From JAJTGZ01 sp964403525 (GTDB lineage: Bacteria > Planctomycetota > Phycisphaerae > Phycisphaerales > UBA1924), in the NCBI GenBank assembly GCA_964403525.1, contig CAYOGE010000012.1, positions 1 through 64,000 on the forward strand: DNA of 64,000 nucleotides. Reading direction: 5' to 3'. Shown in pieces: positions 25,723-36,005 of the stretch; positions within the stretch are counted from its first letter, which is position 1, and every line of letters begins with the position of its first letter. A program made the position numbers and the translations under genes. Below the pieces are notes generated by a model, which ran no database searches, was not told the origin of the DNA, and saw only the letters and a list, made by a program, of their open reading frames with translations.

Positions 25723-27040
25723 TGATTGCTCCCCCTTGGCCGCCGCTCAGGGCCGCATGGATCGCGCGGGCTGCCGCTTTCCCCTCCGCCGCCGCGTTGA
25801 CAACTTCCTTGCCTCCGTTGGCGCAATCACCCGCCGCGTACCACTTGGGTCGCCCCGTGAAGCCGTTCGCGTCGGTCACGATCCGTCCGCGCTCCACACG
25901 CACACCCGCCAGCTTCGCAAACGAGTCGCCCAGTTTCGATTGGCCGATCGCCACCAGCACCAGTTCTGCGTCAAGCGTGAAGTCCGAGCCGGCGATCGGC
26001 CTCTTCGAAGCGTCAAGACGCGTGCACCGGACCCGCTGAACCTCCTTCGCCCCTTCAAACGCCACCGGCAACGCCCGCCACTCACCGCGCACGCCCTCGG
26101 CCTTGGCCGCGTGCCACTCGTGCTCGTACCCCGACATCCCGCCCTCGTCGCCGCGGTAGAGCATCACCACGTCCGCGATGCCAAGCCCCTTCGCCTCGCG
26201 CGCGGCGTCGATCGCCGTGTTCCCACCGCCGACAACCACACACGTCCGTACCCCGTCAAGCGGCACGCGCGCCAGCTTCATCCGTTCGATCCAATCGACC
26301 GCGCCCAGCACGCCCGGCAAGTCCTCACCTGTAACACCGAGCCGCGAGTCGGCCCCAAGCCCGGCGCCGATCAGCACCGCGTCGTGCGATGCCTCCAGCG
26401 ACTCAAGCGAGACCTGTTCACCCACGGCCGTGTTGAGCCGCACGTCGATGCCCCCGATCCCCAGCACCCACTCAACTTCCTTGGCCGCTTGCTCCGCCCG
26501 CATCTTGTACGGCGCGACACCCGTCGCGTTCAGACCTCCCAGCGACGACCGCTTTTCGTAAATCGTGCACCGGTGCCCAAGCCTTCGAAGCTCGTGCGCC
26601 GCCGCGAGGCTGGCCGGCCCGCCGCCGATCAGTCCGACCGATCTGCCCGTGTCGGGCCCCGCCTCAAAGAACCGCCACCCCTCGTCAAGCGCGCGGTCGG
26701 TCGCGTAACGCTGCAGCTTTCCGATCTGGATCGGCGGCGCATCGAGGTGGTTGTAGACGCAGGCCCCAACGCACAGCACCTCCACGGGGCAGACCCGCGC
26801 GCAGCTCATGCCCAGGATGTTCGACTCAAAGATCGTTCTGGCCGACGCCTTGTCGTTGCCCGTGCTGATCTTGCGGATGAACTGCGGGATGTCGATGGCG
26901 GTGGGGCAGGCCTTAATGCACGGCGCATCGGCACAGAACAGGCAGCGGGTCGCCTCGACAACGGCCTGATCGTGCGCCAGCGGCAGCTTGTAGTCGCCAA
27001 AGGTGGATTCAGATCGGTCTGCGGACAATCGGTCGGGCAT
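25715..27040 (-). CDS. preT: NAD-dependent dihydropyrimidine dehydrogenase, PreT subunit
   Basis: 441 residues. N-terminal cysteine clusters (RCLFCADAPCIKACP; CARVCPVEVLCVGAC) hold Fe-S centres. Then come an FAD-binding GGGPASLAAAHELRRLG and an NAD-binding VVGGGNTAIDAAREA, as in GltD-like flavoproteins. It supplies electrons from NADH to PreA. ATG 27040 is chosen because GGAG precedes it; the GTG at 27064 is less likely. First gene of the minus-strand pyrimidine operon. Confidence 0.94.
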   Translation of the reverse strand: MPDRLSADRSESTFGDYKLPLAHDQAVVEATRCLFCADAPCIKACPTAIDIPQFIRKISTGNDKASARTIFESNILGMSCARVCPVEVLCVGACVYNHLDAPPIQIGKLQRYATDRALDEGWRFFEAGPDTGRSVGLIGGGPASLAAAHELRRLGHRCTIYEKRSSLGGLNATGVAPYKMRAEQAAKEVEWVLGIGGIDVRLNTAVGEQVSLESLEASHDAVLIGAGLGADSRLGVTGEDLPGVLGAVDWIERMKLARVPLDGVRTCVVVGGGNTAIDAAREAKGLGIADVVMLYRGDEGGMSGYEHEWHAAKAEGVRGEWRALPVAFEGAKEVQRVRCTRLDASKRPIAGSDFTLDAELVLVAIGQSKLGDSFAKLAGVRVERGRIVTDANGFTGRPKWYAAGDCANGGKEVVNAAAEGKAAARAIHAALSGGQGGAING

Positions 27041-27152
27041 GTGAGCTCCGCTGGTGCGCCGCACGCTTGCCGGCGCAGCAACCGGCAGTCTAACAGAAAT
27101 CAGGCTCCGAGGGCGGTCGCCCGGCCCCCGATCGGATGTTCTAAAACGAACA

Positions 27153-27177
27153 GCCCCGGGCCGATGTGGCCCGGGGC
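27153..27177 (-). terminator. terminator of the tRNA-Phe gene
   Basis: Stem GCCCCGGGCC (27153-27162) with GGCCCGGGGC (27168-27177), loop of five. On the minus strand it follows the tRNA and is trailed by TGTTCGTTTTAG. Confidence 0.8.
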
Positions 27178-27189
27178 GTTACGCGTGAA

Positions 27190-27262
27190 TGGGCAGGCCC
27201 GGACTTGAACCGGGGACCCTCGCATTTTCAATGCGATGCTCTACCAACTGAGCTACCTACCC
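27190..27262 (-). tRNA. tRNA-Phe (GAA)
   Basis: 73 nt on the minus strand. The acceptor stem is GGGTAGG with CCTGCCC (one G-U), the D arm contains AGCTCAGTTGGTAGAGC, the anticodon loop is TTGAAAA (anticodon GAA) on a TCGCA/TGCGA stem, and the T arm contains GGTTCAAGTCC. The discriminator is A; CCA is not encoded. Confidence 0.95.
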
Positions 27263-27395
27263 GTCAGGGGCAACGGTACGCGGAGGCCCTCGCGGGATCA
27301 AGGCAGTCAACGACCGAGAAGCACGGTCGGTTCCGCCGCCGGCGCAGAAACCAGTCGCGGAACAGGCGGTCCGCATCCAGACTACCCTTTGGATC

Positions 27396-27938
27396 ATGGC
27401 GCGGATGGTCTTGCTCCAGCACACCCTGCCCGACGGCACGCACCACTTTGACTGGCTGATCCAGCCCGCCGGCGCCGGACCCGGCTCCCCCTTGGCGAAG
27501 TTCGCCGATTCCTCAGACCCCGACGACCGTTGCCTCATCTCCTTCCGCGTCATGGACCGGATCGACCACCCCAAGGTCGCCGCTTTCCCGGCCGATGCAC
27601 TCCCCCTCCACCGGCGCAAGTACCTCGACTATCAAGGCGACGTTGAGGGCAAGGGAACGGTTCGACGCATCGGCGGCGGCATGGTCCGCAAGGTTGAGAT
27701 CATGGGGCACGAGCACGACGGTGCCATGGACGCCATCAGCATCCGCGGCAAGTTCACCAGTGGTGGCCAGGGGCTGGAGTACACTTGGGCCGGCGTCCGC
27801 GAGGGCGACCTCTGGCAGTTCCGCCGCAGCCAGCCGAACGTGCTGCAGAACAAGTCGACACGCACGCCGGTCGACACCAACCCCCTCACGCGCGACCTCA
27901 ACGAGGACGGCCCGTGGCTGCGACCGGGCATCTTCTAG
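27396..27938 (+). CDS. small protein resembling the LigD 3'-phosphoesterase domain
   Basis: 180 residues. The pattern LLQHTLPDGTHHFDWLIQ... followed by HRRKYLDYQGDVEGKGTVRR resembles stand-alone LigD phosphoesterase (PE)-like proteins, which trim 3' phosphate or ribonucleotide ends. In true LigD PE domains the histidines of an HxxxxxHYDFRLE motif bind metal; here H-x(6)-HFDW is the counterpart. The match is by eye and distant. It could be a non-catalytic relative. It is monocistronic and ends with TAG. Confidence 0.5.
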   Translation: MARMVLLQHTLPDGTHHFDWLIQPAGAGPGSPLAKFADSSDPDDRCLISFRVMDRIDHPKVAAFPADALPLHRRKYLDYQGDVEGKGTVRRIGGGMVRKVEIMGHEHDGAMDAISIRGKFTSGGQGLEYTWAGVREGDLWQFRRSQPNVLQNKSTRTPVDTNPLTRDLNEDGPWLRPGIF

Positions 27939-27977
27939 CCCGCCAGCAGGTTGGGCGCAGCGCTGGCGGCCGGCCGC

Positions 27978-29369
27978 TCATCGCTCCGCCCAGCAGAACG
28001 CCGCCGGGCTCACCCACCCGTCCTTGTCGTACGCCCGTACCGCAAAGAAGACATTGTCCTTGCTCACCGGGGTGCGGAACTCGGTGACGTTACCGACATC
28101 AACGACCTCGCGCCAGTCCGCCTCCGTCGTGTCGCGGATCAGCACCTCGTACCCCGCTACATCCGGCTCGGGGGAAGCGTCCCACCGCAGCAGCGTGTCG
28201 GTCGAGAGCTCCTTCGTGACGATCCGCGACTTGCCGGGCGGTGACGGCGCATTGGCCAGGTGCATGAGCGTCGCCACGTTCAGCTGCGCAACCGCAGAAA
28301 CATACTGCGGATCGACAAACGAAGGCACATCCCCGTAAGGCTTCCCGTTCTTCTCCGTGACGTCGGCGTGCTGGCGGCTGTAGTCCTCGCCCGGCACAGT
28401 AAACCGTACCGCCGGAAAGCCGCTCTCGTTAAAGGCCGAGTGATCACCACCGCGCAGAAACCGATCCTGCCGGAAAACCATCACCGGCCGAACACGGACC
28501 CCTTCGCGGGCCGCAACCTCGGGCACGAACCGCGCCAACTGCCGGCTGGGTGAGTCGTTCTCGGCCCCCTCCAGCCGGATCGCCGCAAGTTCCGCCGGGC
28601 TCGCGTTCCGCGGGACACCCTCGCTGAAGACCCGGACGAAGGGAGATCGGGCTGACGCGGCGTCAAGATCGCGTGATCGCGTGCGCCGCTGGGCGTCCAG
28701 GTGGCTTGTCCACACGCGCGGTGACGGGTCCCCCACGATGTCGTTGCTGAGCACGCCCATCACCCGCTCACCCCGCGCGGCCGCATCCTCCGCGTGCCGC
28801 CGCGCACCGACCAACCCCTGCTCTTCTCCACCAGTGCACAGGAACACGACGGTCGCGTCCAGCCGCTGCGCCGCCAGAGCCCGCGCGCACTCGAGCACCA
28901 CGGCCACCCCCGACGCGTCGTCGTTTGCGCCCGGCGCATCGGACGTCGCGTTCATCTTGTCGCCGTTGATCGAGTCGTAGTGACCGACCACGTAGTAACG
29001 CCGAGCCTCGGCCTCCTTCATCGTCCCAGGCAGCACGGCAACCACGTTGACAACCCTCGCTCCTTCCGGCAGCCGCACCATGCGAGGGACCGCGAACTCC
29101 TCCAGTCGGACCGTCATCCGCCCGCCGGCTGCGCCCGCGGCCTTGTCAAGCTCTGCCTTCAGCCACAGTCGCGCCGCCCCCGTGCCCCGGGCCGGGTCGT
29201 CCTCCGACGAGAGCGTGTGGCGCGTCCCGAACGCGCAGAGCTTGTCAACCGTCTCTTTGCACCGATCCGCGCTCACCCCAGCGCGGGCGTCGGCCGTCAT
29301 CGGTTGACCACGCGGGCCGGCGAATGGTGGCTGGCAGCAGACAAGCGCAGCGAGCGCGAATTGCAACAT
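27978..29369 (-). CDS. secreted M28 family aminopeptidase with C-terminal FnIII domain
   Basis: 463 residues. An N-terminal signal peptide (LQFALAALVCCQPP) is followed by an M28 zinc peptidase domain: VVGHYDSI, GANDDASGVAVVLE, CTGGEEQGLVGAR and GGDHSAFNESGFPAV carry the zinc ligands and catalytic Glu. The last ~90 residues form an FnIII-like domain (DTLLRWDASPEPDVAGYEVLIRD, read in two parts). It probably trims peptides outside the cytoplasm. Confidence 0.9.
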   Translation of the reverse strand: MLQFALAALVCCQPPFAGPRGQPMTADARAGVSADRCKETVDKLCAFGTRHTLSSEDDPARGTGAARLWLKAELDKAAGAAGGRMTVRLEEFAVPRMVRLPEGARVVNVVAVLPGTMKEAEARRYYVVGHYDSINGDKMNATSDAPGANDDASGVAVVLECARALAAQRLDATVVFLCTGGEEQGLVGARRHAEDAAARGERVMGVLSNDIVGDPSPRVWTSHLDAQRRTRSRDLDAASARSPFVRVFSEGVPRNASPAELAAIRLEGAENDSPSRQLARFVPEVAAREGVRVRPVMVFRQDRFLRGGDHSAFNESGFPAVRFTVPGEDYSRQHADVTEKNGKPYGDVPSFVDPQYVSAVAQLNVATLMHLANAPSPPGKSRIVTKELSTDTLLRWDASPEPDVAGYEVLIRDTTEADWREVVDVGNVTEFRTPVSKDNVFFAVRAYDKDGWVSPAAFCWAER

Positions 29370-29463
29370 GTCAGCACTTCTCCTTGCAGGGCAGGCGGAA
29401 CCCGCGTCAGTGTACCATGTGTCGGATCCCCGTCCCTGCGAATCACCGCGAAAGGAGCGGTCT

Positions 29464-29829
29464 ATGCCCGATCAATCCTCGCTCGTTCATCGATGGGAAA
29501 CCCTCACGCAGGATAACCCCATGCCGCTCCTCTCCCGCAAGCGAGTGATCGGCGAAAACATGATGCTCTCGCACATCACGCTCGCGAAGGGGTGCCACGT
29601 GCCAAGCCACAGCCACGCCAACGAGCAGTTCGCGGTCATCCTGAGCGGCAGGCTCAAGTTCGGGCTCGGTGCGCCAGGCACCAGCGACTACCGCGAGGTC
29701 ACCGTTTCGGCGGGCGAGGTGCTCCACCTGCCGCCGAACCTGCCCCACTCGGCCCACGCGCTCGAAGACACCCTCGCGCTCGATATCTTCAGTCCGCCCA
29801 GCCAGAAGACCGGCATCGACCGCGCCTGA
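29464..29829 (+). CDS. cupin-domain protein
   Basis: 121 residues with a single small beta-barrel. The metal-binding cupin motifs are HVPSHSHANEQFAVILSG and LHLPPNLPHSAHAL. Substrate or role cannot be read. ATG 29464 has AAAGGAG upstream. Confidence 0.85.
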   Translation: MPDQSSLVHRWETLTQDNPMPLLSRKRVIGENMMLSHITLAKGCHVPSHSHANEQFAVILSGRLKFGLGAPGTSDYREVTVSAGEVLHLPPNLPHSAHALEDTLALDIFSPPSQKTGIDRA

Positions 29830-29856
29830 CGCGTGCGCACGCCGTCCGCTCGCCGC

Positions 29857-31302
29857 TCACGCCGCCGCGGCCGCAGCGGAGGCGGCCGCTCGCACCTCCG
29901 CCTCCGTCAGCAACTTGCCCTCACTTGCCGCGACGACCGCTGCAACCGCCGCATCACCGGAGATGTTCACCACCGTGCGGGCCATGTCGAGCACACGGTC
30001 AACGGCCATCAGCACCGCGATCCCTTCCGGAGGCACCCCGATCGATTCCAGCACGATCACCATCATCACGATGCTCCCGCCCGGCACGCCGGGCGAACCG
30101 ACCGCGATCAGCGTCGCCAGCATGACGATGCTCGCCTGATCGCCGAGCGTGAGGTGGATGCCGTAGAGCTGTGCCACAAACGTCGCGGCCACCGCCTGGT
30201 AAAGCGCAGTCCCCGCCATGTTCACCGTCGCCCCCAGCGGGCAGACAAAGCTGGTGATCTCGTCCGCCACGCCCAGCCTGTCCCTCGCGCACTCCATCGT
30301 CACCGGCAGCGTCGCCGCCGAGCTGGAGCTCGAGATCGCCAGCAACTGCGCAGGGGCCATCGCCTTGAAGAACCGGCCCAGCCCGATCTTGTTCCCCCGC
30401 GGCGTAAGGGTCCACATGAACGCCGGGTACATCACCGTCAGCACCAGCGCCAGGCCCGCGACAACGACAACGCAGTAAACCAGCAGCGCCCCGAGCACAT
30501 CCAGCCCCAGCCCCGCCACCGTCTTGGCCATCAGCGCAAAGACAGCGTACGGCGCCAGCACCATCAGCGCCCGGACGAGCAAGATGAGCGCATCTTGAAC
30601 GCCGTCGCACACCCGTACCACGACGTCCGACTTGCTCCGCGGGATCAACGTGAGACCCAGGCCGAGCACGACCGACAGGAACACCACCTGCAGCATCTCG
30701 CCGCTCGCCAGCGCCGCGATCGGGTTCGCCGGCACCACGTCTATCAGCTGTTGCCACACCGAAGTCTCCGAGCGGATCTTCTCCCCTGCCGCGATCCGCG
30801 ATTGCGCCCCCGCCGCCTGTGCTGCAAGAAGCTCGACCCGCTTGGCGGGACTCACAAACGCGTCCCCGCCCGGTTTCACCGCGTTGGAAAGCCCGAGCCC
30901 GATCACCGCCGCGGCAACGGTCGTCAGCACGAACCACGCCAGCGTCTTGGTGCCGATCCTCCCGAGCTTGCGCGGGTCACCCAGGCTCGCCACGCCCACA
31001 ACGAGCGAGAAAAGCACGATCGGCACCGCGATAAACCGCAGGCACCTCAGGAACAGCTTGCCCGCAAAGTCAGTCAGAGAAGAGGCGAACTTGACCGTCC
31101 CCGCGACGACCCCCGCGTCGGCGTTCGGGTCCGCCGCGCCCGGCGCAGGCCGCGTCCCGGCCAGATACGCCGCCGAGTCGTTGACGCCCACCGCCGCCCA
31201 CGTCGCCGTCGTCCAGAGTTGGTTGGCCACAACACCCGCGATGATGCCCAGCACCAGACCGATCGTGATCTGCCAGTGCAGCGCGATGCCCTTCTTCTTC
31301 AT
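29857..31302 (-). CDS. dicarboxylate/amino acid:cation symporter (DAACS)
   Basis: 481 residues. It is a GltP/DctA-type sodium- or proton-coupled carrier. The serine-rich hairpin SSSSSAATLPVT (~335), the NMAGTALYQ motif and DRVLDMARTVVNISGD, which binds the amino acid or dicarboxylate, are all present, with about eight membrane helices. The C-terminal tail is poly-Ala. Confidence 0.94.
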   Translation of the reverse strand: MKKKGIALHWQITIGLVLGIIAGVVANQLWTTATWAAVGVNDSAAYLAGTRPAPGAADPNADAGVVAGTVKFASSLTDFAGKLFLRCLRFIAVPIVLFSLVVGVASLGDPRKLGRIGTKTLAWFVLTTVAAAVIGLGLSNAVKPGGDAFVSPAKRVELLAAQAAGAQSRIAAGEKIRSETSVWQQLIDVVPANPIAALASGEMLQVVFLSVVLGLGLTLIPRSKSDVVVRVCDGVQDALILLVRALMVLAPYAVFALMAKTVAGLGLDVLGALLVYCVVVVAGLALVLTVMYPAFMWTLTPRGNKIGLGRFFKAMAPAQLLAISSSSSAATLPVTMECARDRLGVADEITSFVCPLGATVNMAGTALYQAVAATFVAQLYGIHLTLGDQASIVMLATLIAVGSPGVPGGSIVMMVIVLESIGVPPEGIAVLMAVDRVLDMARTVVNISGDAAVAAVVAASEGKLLTEAEVRAAASAAAAAA

Positions 31303-31362
31303 GCGGGCAAGATACCAGCACGACCACCCGGTTGCGCGGACCGTCAGCAGGGTTTGCCCACC

Positions 31363-32172
31363 TCAGCTCCGCTGCACCACCACCGCCTCTGGCACCGCCG
31401 CCAGCAGCTTCTTCGTGTACGGGTGCTCGGGCGCGTGCATGATCTGCTCGCGATCCCCCTGCTCCACGATCACCCCAGCTTGCATCACCGCGATGCGGTC
31501 GCACATCTGGTTCACCACCGCCATGTCGTGGCTGATGAACAGGTAGCTCAGCCCCATGTCGCGCTGCAAGTCGGCCAGCAGGTTCAGCACCTGCGCCTGC
31601 ACGCTCACATCCAGAGCGCTCGTCGGCTCGTCGCACACCACCAGCGAAGGCCCCAGCATCAGCGCCCGTGCGATCGCGATCCGCTGCTTCTGCCCGCCCG
31701 AAAACTCGTGCGGGTAGCGTTCCATCGCCGCCGCCGGCATGCCGCAACGCTCCAGCATCTCGCCCGCCCGCTCGCGCGCACGCCTCCGTGCCACCCGAGG
31801 CTCGTGCACGATCAGCGGCTCACCGACGACCTCCTCAACCCGCATCCGCGGGTTGAGCGAGCCGCCCGGGTCCTGGAACACGATCTGCATGCGATTGCGC
31901 AGCTCCGCCAGCCGCGCCCGCCCAGCGCCGAGCACATCCACCCCGTCAAAAACAACCGTGCCGCCCGTCGCCTGGATCAACCGCAGCACCGCCCGCCCCG
32001 CCGTCGTTTTCCCGCACCCAGACTCGCCCACCAGGCCCAGCGTCTTTCCCGCAGGAACATCAAAGCTCACCCCATCGACCGCGCGGATGTGGTCGGTCAC
32101 CCGCTGCAGGACCCCCGTCCGCACCGGAAAGTGCACCCGCAGGTCGCGAACTTGCAGCAAGGGCCCGTTCAT
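31363..32172 (-). CDS. oligopeptide/dipeptide ABC transporter ATP-binding protein (OppF/DppF type)
   Basis: 269 residues. Walker A is GESGCGKTT, the signature FSGGQKQRIAIARAL, Walker B LVVCDEPTSALD, and the switch His is in FISHDM. The end HPYTKKLLAAVP is typical of OppF/DppF. The permease, binding protein and OppD partner are absent here, so it is an orphan in this window. ATG 32172 is taken as the start. Confidence 0.88.
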   Translation of the reverse strand: MNGPLLQVRDLRVHFPVRTGVLQRVTDHIRAVDGVSFDVPAGKTLGLVGESGCGKTTAGRAVLRLIQATGGTVVFDGVDVLGAGRARLAELRNRMQIVFQDPGGSLNPRMRVEEVVGEPLIVHEPRVARRRARERAGEMLERCGMPAAAMERYPHEFSGGQKQRIAIARALMLGPSLVVCDEPTSALDVSVQAQVLNLLADLQRDMGLSYLFISHDMAVVNQMCDRIAVMQAGVIVEQGDREQIMHAPEHPYTKKLLAAVPEAVVVQRS

Positions 32173-32292
32173 CACGGGCCATCCTACTACCCCCAGCCCC
32201 CCTCCCGCCGGGCGCAACGGCTGCGCCCCGCCTGCCGAGGCCCGTCCTCATGGTGAGCTTCCCGCCACCGCTCGGGCCGATACCATCGCCCC

Positions 32293-33057
32293 GTGAACCT
32301 CACCCCTCTGCTGTCCATCCGCGCTGCAGCCCCCGCCGCGCTCGCATGCACCCTCTTGCTCGCCGCGTGCGGCACACCCGCATCGTCGTACAAGAACAAG
32401 GGCGACATCTATTTCGACGCCGGCCAGAACCAGGTCGCGATCGAGAGCTACGAGCAGTACCTCACACTCCGCGCCGGTGACGAGGCCGCACGCTACAACC
32501 TCTCCAAGGCGTACATGCGTTCGGGCGACTACGCCAAGGCCGCCGAGCACCTGCGCATCCTGCACACCCAGGCCCCGCGCACCCCGGAGTACACCGAAGC
32601 GCTCGCCGATGCCCTGCTCGCCGGTGGCCGGCGCGACGAGCTCTACCGTCTGCTCAAGAGCGAAGCCCTCGAGCAGCAGACCATGGACGACTGGCTGCGT
32701 CTGGGCCGGTTCGCCCTGCGCCAGGGCGACAAGGACACCGCGTTGGTCGCCCTGCTCGCTTCGGCAAAGGTCGATGCCGGTCGCTCGTGGCAGCCCCACG
32801 TCACCCTCTACGACTACTACCGCTCCATGGGCCAGCGCACCGAAGCGGTCCGCCGTCTCCGCATGGCCGCGTGGGTCGCCCCGCGCAACCCCGAGGTCAC
32901 CCGCCGCATCTCAGAGTCTGGCGCCATCAACGGCCCAACCTTCCCCCTCCGCCCCGACGAGTGGGATGCACGCGTGTTCGAAAATCCGCTGCAGCCGTTC
33001 AACCCGTTCGAAGGCAAGGCCCCAGATAGCACGCCCGAGCCTGCCGCAAACAAGTAA
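32293..33057 (+). CDS. TPR-containing lipoprotein
   Basis: 254 residues from a GTG start. The signal ends in LLLAAC, a lipobox. Residues ~33-200 are tetratricopeptide-like helices (GDIYFDAGQNQVAIESYEQY). The last part is Pro-rich. It is probably a periplasm-facing scaffold; no partner is evident. Confidence 0.8.
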   Translation: MNLTPLLSIRAAAPAALACTLLLAACGTPASSYKNKGDIYFDAGQNQVAIESYEQYLTLRAGDEAARYNLSKAYMRSGDYAKAAEHLRILHTQAPRTPEYTEALADALLAGGRRDELYRLLKSEALEQQTMDDWLRLGRFALRQGDKDTALVALLASAKVDAGRSWQPHVTLYDYYRSMGQRTEAVRRLRMAAWVAPRNPEVTRRISESGAINGPTFPLRPDEWDARVFENPLQPFNPFEGKAPDSTPEPAANK

Positions 33058-33133
33058 CGAGCCCGCAATCCTGGAAGGTTGGGCAAACTGGTGACTCCAG
33101 GCGAGGTCGTTTTCGCCACACTCGATCGATGCC

Positions 33134-33163
33134 TTGACTGTGGCACCCTAGGTAATGTATAGT
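33134..33163 (+). promoter_or_regulatory. sigma70-type promoter of the ArsR-methyltransferase gene
   Basis: -35 TTGACT (33134-33139) and -10 TATAGT (33158-33163) with 18 bp between. The expected transcript start, about 33170, is only ~10 nt before the ATG, so the mRNA has a very short leader with no room for a ribosome site. Confidence 0.7.
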
Positions 33164-33185
33164 TCATCCGGATATACGGATGAAC
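33162..33185. promoter_or_regulatory. autoregulatory operator palindrome over the start codon
   Basis: Perfect 9-bp arms GTTCATCCG and CGGATGAAC around GATATA. The palindrome covers the end of the -10 box, the likely transcript start and the ATG. This is the position expected for an ArsR-family repressor that controls its own gene. Confidence 0.75.
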
Positions 33186-34175
33186 AAGGCCGCCCAAACA
33201 TCCTTGGTTGATCGTCTGACCGCTCTCAGCGAGCCGGTCCGCTTGCGCCTGCTGCGACTGCTGGAGAAGGAAGAACTCTCCGTCGGCGAACTCGCCCGAA
33301 TCGTGCAACTCCCGCAGTCAACCGTCAGCCGTCACCTCAAGGTGCTCAGCGACGGCGGCTGGGTCGTCTCGCGCTCTGAGGGCACAAGCACGCTGCTGCG
33401 GCTCGTGCGCGACGACCTCGACCAGGCCCACCGCGCCCTCTGGCACACCGTCCGCGAGCAGATGGGCCCCAGCCCGGAGCTTGACGAAGACAACCGCCGC
33501 CTCACCGGCGTTCTCAACGACCGCCGCGGCGACACGCAGGCCTTCTTCGGGCGCGTCGCAGGGCAGTGGGACGGTGTCCGCCAGGAACTCTTCGGCGACC
33601 GCGCCACCGTGCAATCGCTGCTGGCGCTCCTCCCGCAGAGCTGGGTCGTCGCCGACATCGGCTGCGGCACCGGCAACGCCGCCGAGGTCCTCGCGCCGCT
33701 TGTGGCCAAGGTCTTCGCGATCGACCAGAGTGACGCGATGCTCGCCGCCGCACAGAAGCGCCTCGCGGGCGTGGCCAACGTCGACTTCCTCCGCGGCGAC
33801 GTCGAGAAGCTCCCGCTCAAGAGCGCCAGCGTCGATGCCGCCGTCTGCGTGCTGGTGCTCCACCACATCGAAGACCCAACACTCGCGTGCGCGGAGATGG
33901 CCCGGATCCTCAAGCCCGGCGGTGTCTGCCTCATCGTCGACATGGTCGAGCACGACCGCGTGCAGTACAAGCACGCGATGGGCCACCGCTGGCTCGGCTT
34001 CGGCATCCCGCAACTGGTGCGCCTGCTCGGCGATGCCGGGCTTGTCGATGTCCGCTTCTCCGTCCTCCCCTCCGCCGCTGAGGCCAAGGGCCCCGGGCTC
34101 TTCAGCTGCACCGCACGCCGCCCGTCCGAGAAAACCACGAACCCCGCGGCCGTTGGCAGGCCGCCACGTTCATAA
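33180..34175 (+). CDS. ArsR-family regulator fused to a SAM methyltransferase (SahR-like)
   Basis: 331 residues. Residues ~1-90 are an ArsR winged helix (SEPVRLRLLRLLEKEELSVG; LPQSTVSRHLKVLSDGG). Residues ~140-310 are a class I SAM-binding fold (VVADIGCGTGNAAEV; LKSASVDAAVCVLVLHHIED). SahR regulators of the SAM cycle in Proteobacteria have this architecture and respond to S-adenosylhomocysteine; ahcY follows 100 bp downstream, which fits. I infer the ligand. No SAH riboswitch is seen in the gap. Confidence 0.88.
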   Translation: MNKAAQTSLVDRLTALSEPVRLRLLRLLEKEELSVGELARIVQLPQSTVSRHLKVLSDGGWVVSRSEGTSTLLRLVRDDLDQAHRALWHTVREQMGPSPELDEDNRRLTGVLNDRRGDTQAFFGRVAGQWDGVRQELFGDRATVQSLLALLPQSWVVADIGCGTGNAAEVLAPLVAKVFAIDQSDAMLAAAQKRLAGVANVDFLRGDVEKLPLKSASVDAAVCVLVLHHIEDPTLACAEMARILKPGGVCLIVDMVEHDRVQYKHAMGHRWLGFGIPQLVRLLGDAGLVDVRFSVLPSAAEAKGPGLFSCTARRPSEKTTNPAAVGRPPRS

Positions 34176-34275
34176 AACCCGCGCCCCGCAGGTCCGAACC
34201 GTTCCTCGCCGATCTCAACCGTCCTCATCCGCTCTTCAAGGCTCACCCCACACGACGTTTTTCAAGGAACCCGCC

Positions 34276-35850
<1,575 letters not shown>

Positions 35851-35896
35851 TCGGTCGTTACCCGCGACCCGGGCGGAACCAGCCACTGCAAAGAAG

Positions 35897-35924
35897 AGGC
35901 CCGCGCCGACCACGGCGCGGGCCT
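35897..35924 (+). terminator. rho-independent terminator of ahcY
   Basis: Perfect 12-bp stem AGGCCCGCGCCG (35897-35908) with CGGCGCGGGCCT (35913-35924), a 4-nt loop, followed by TTC. Confidence 0.85.
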
Positions 35925-36005
35925 TTCAAATAGTGCGCAAACGGCTCGCCCGGCAACAGGCACGAGAACGACCGGATCAGGGCCGGTCGAACGCGTCAGC
36001 AGCGA

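Noticed and set aside
34176..34275. SAH riboswitch before ahcY
   Set aside because: No stem arrangement or conserved SAH-aptamer sequence found in the 100-bp leader.
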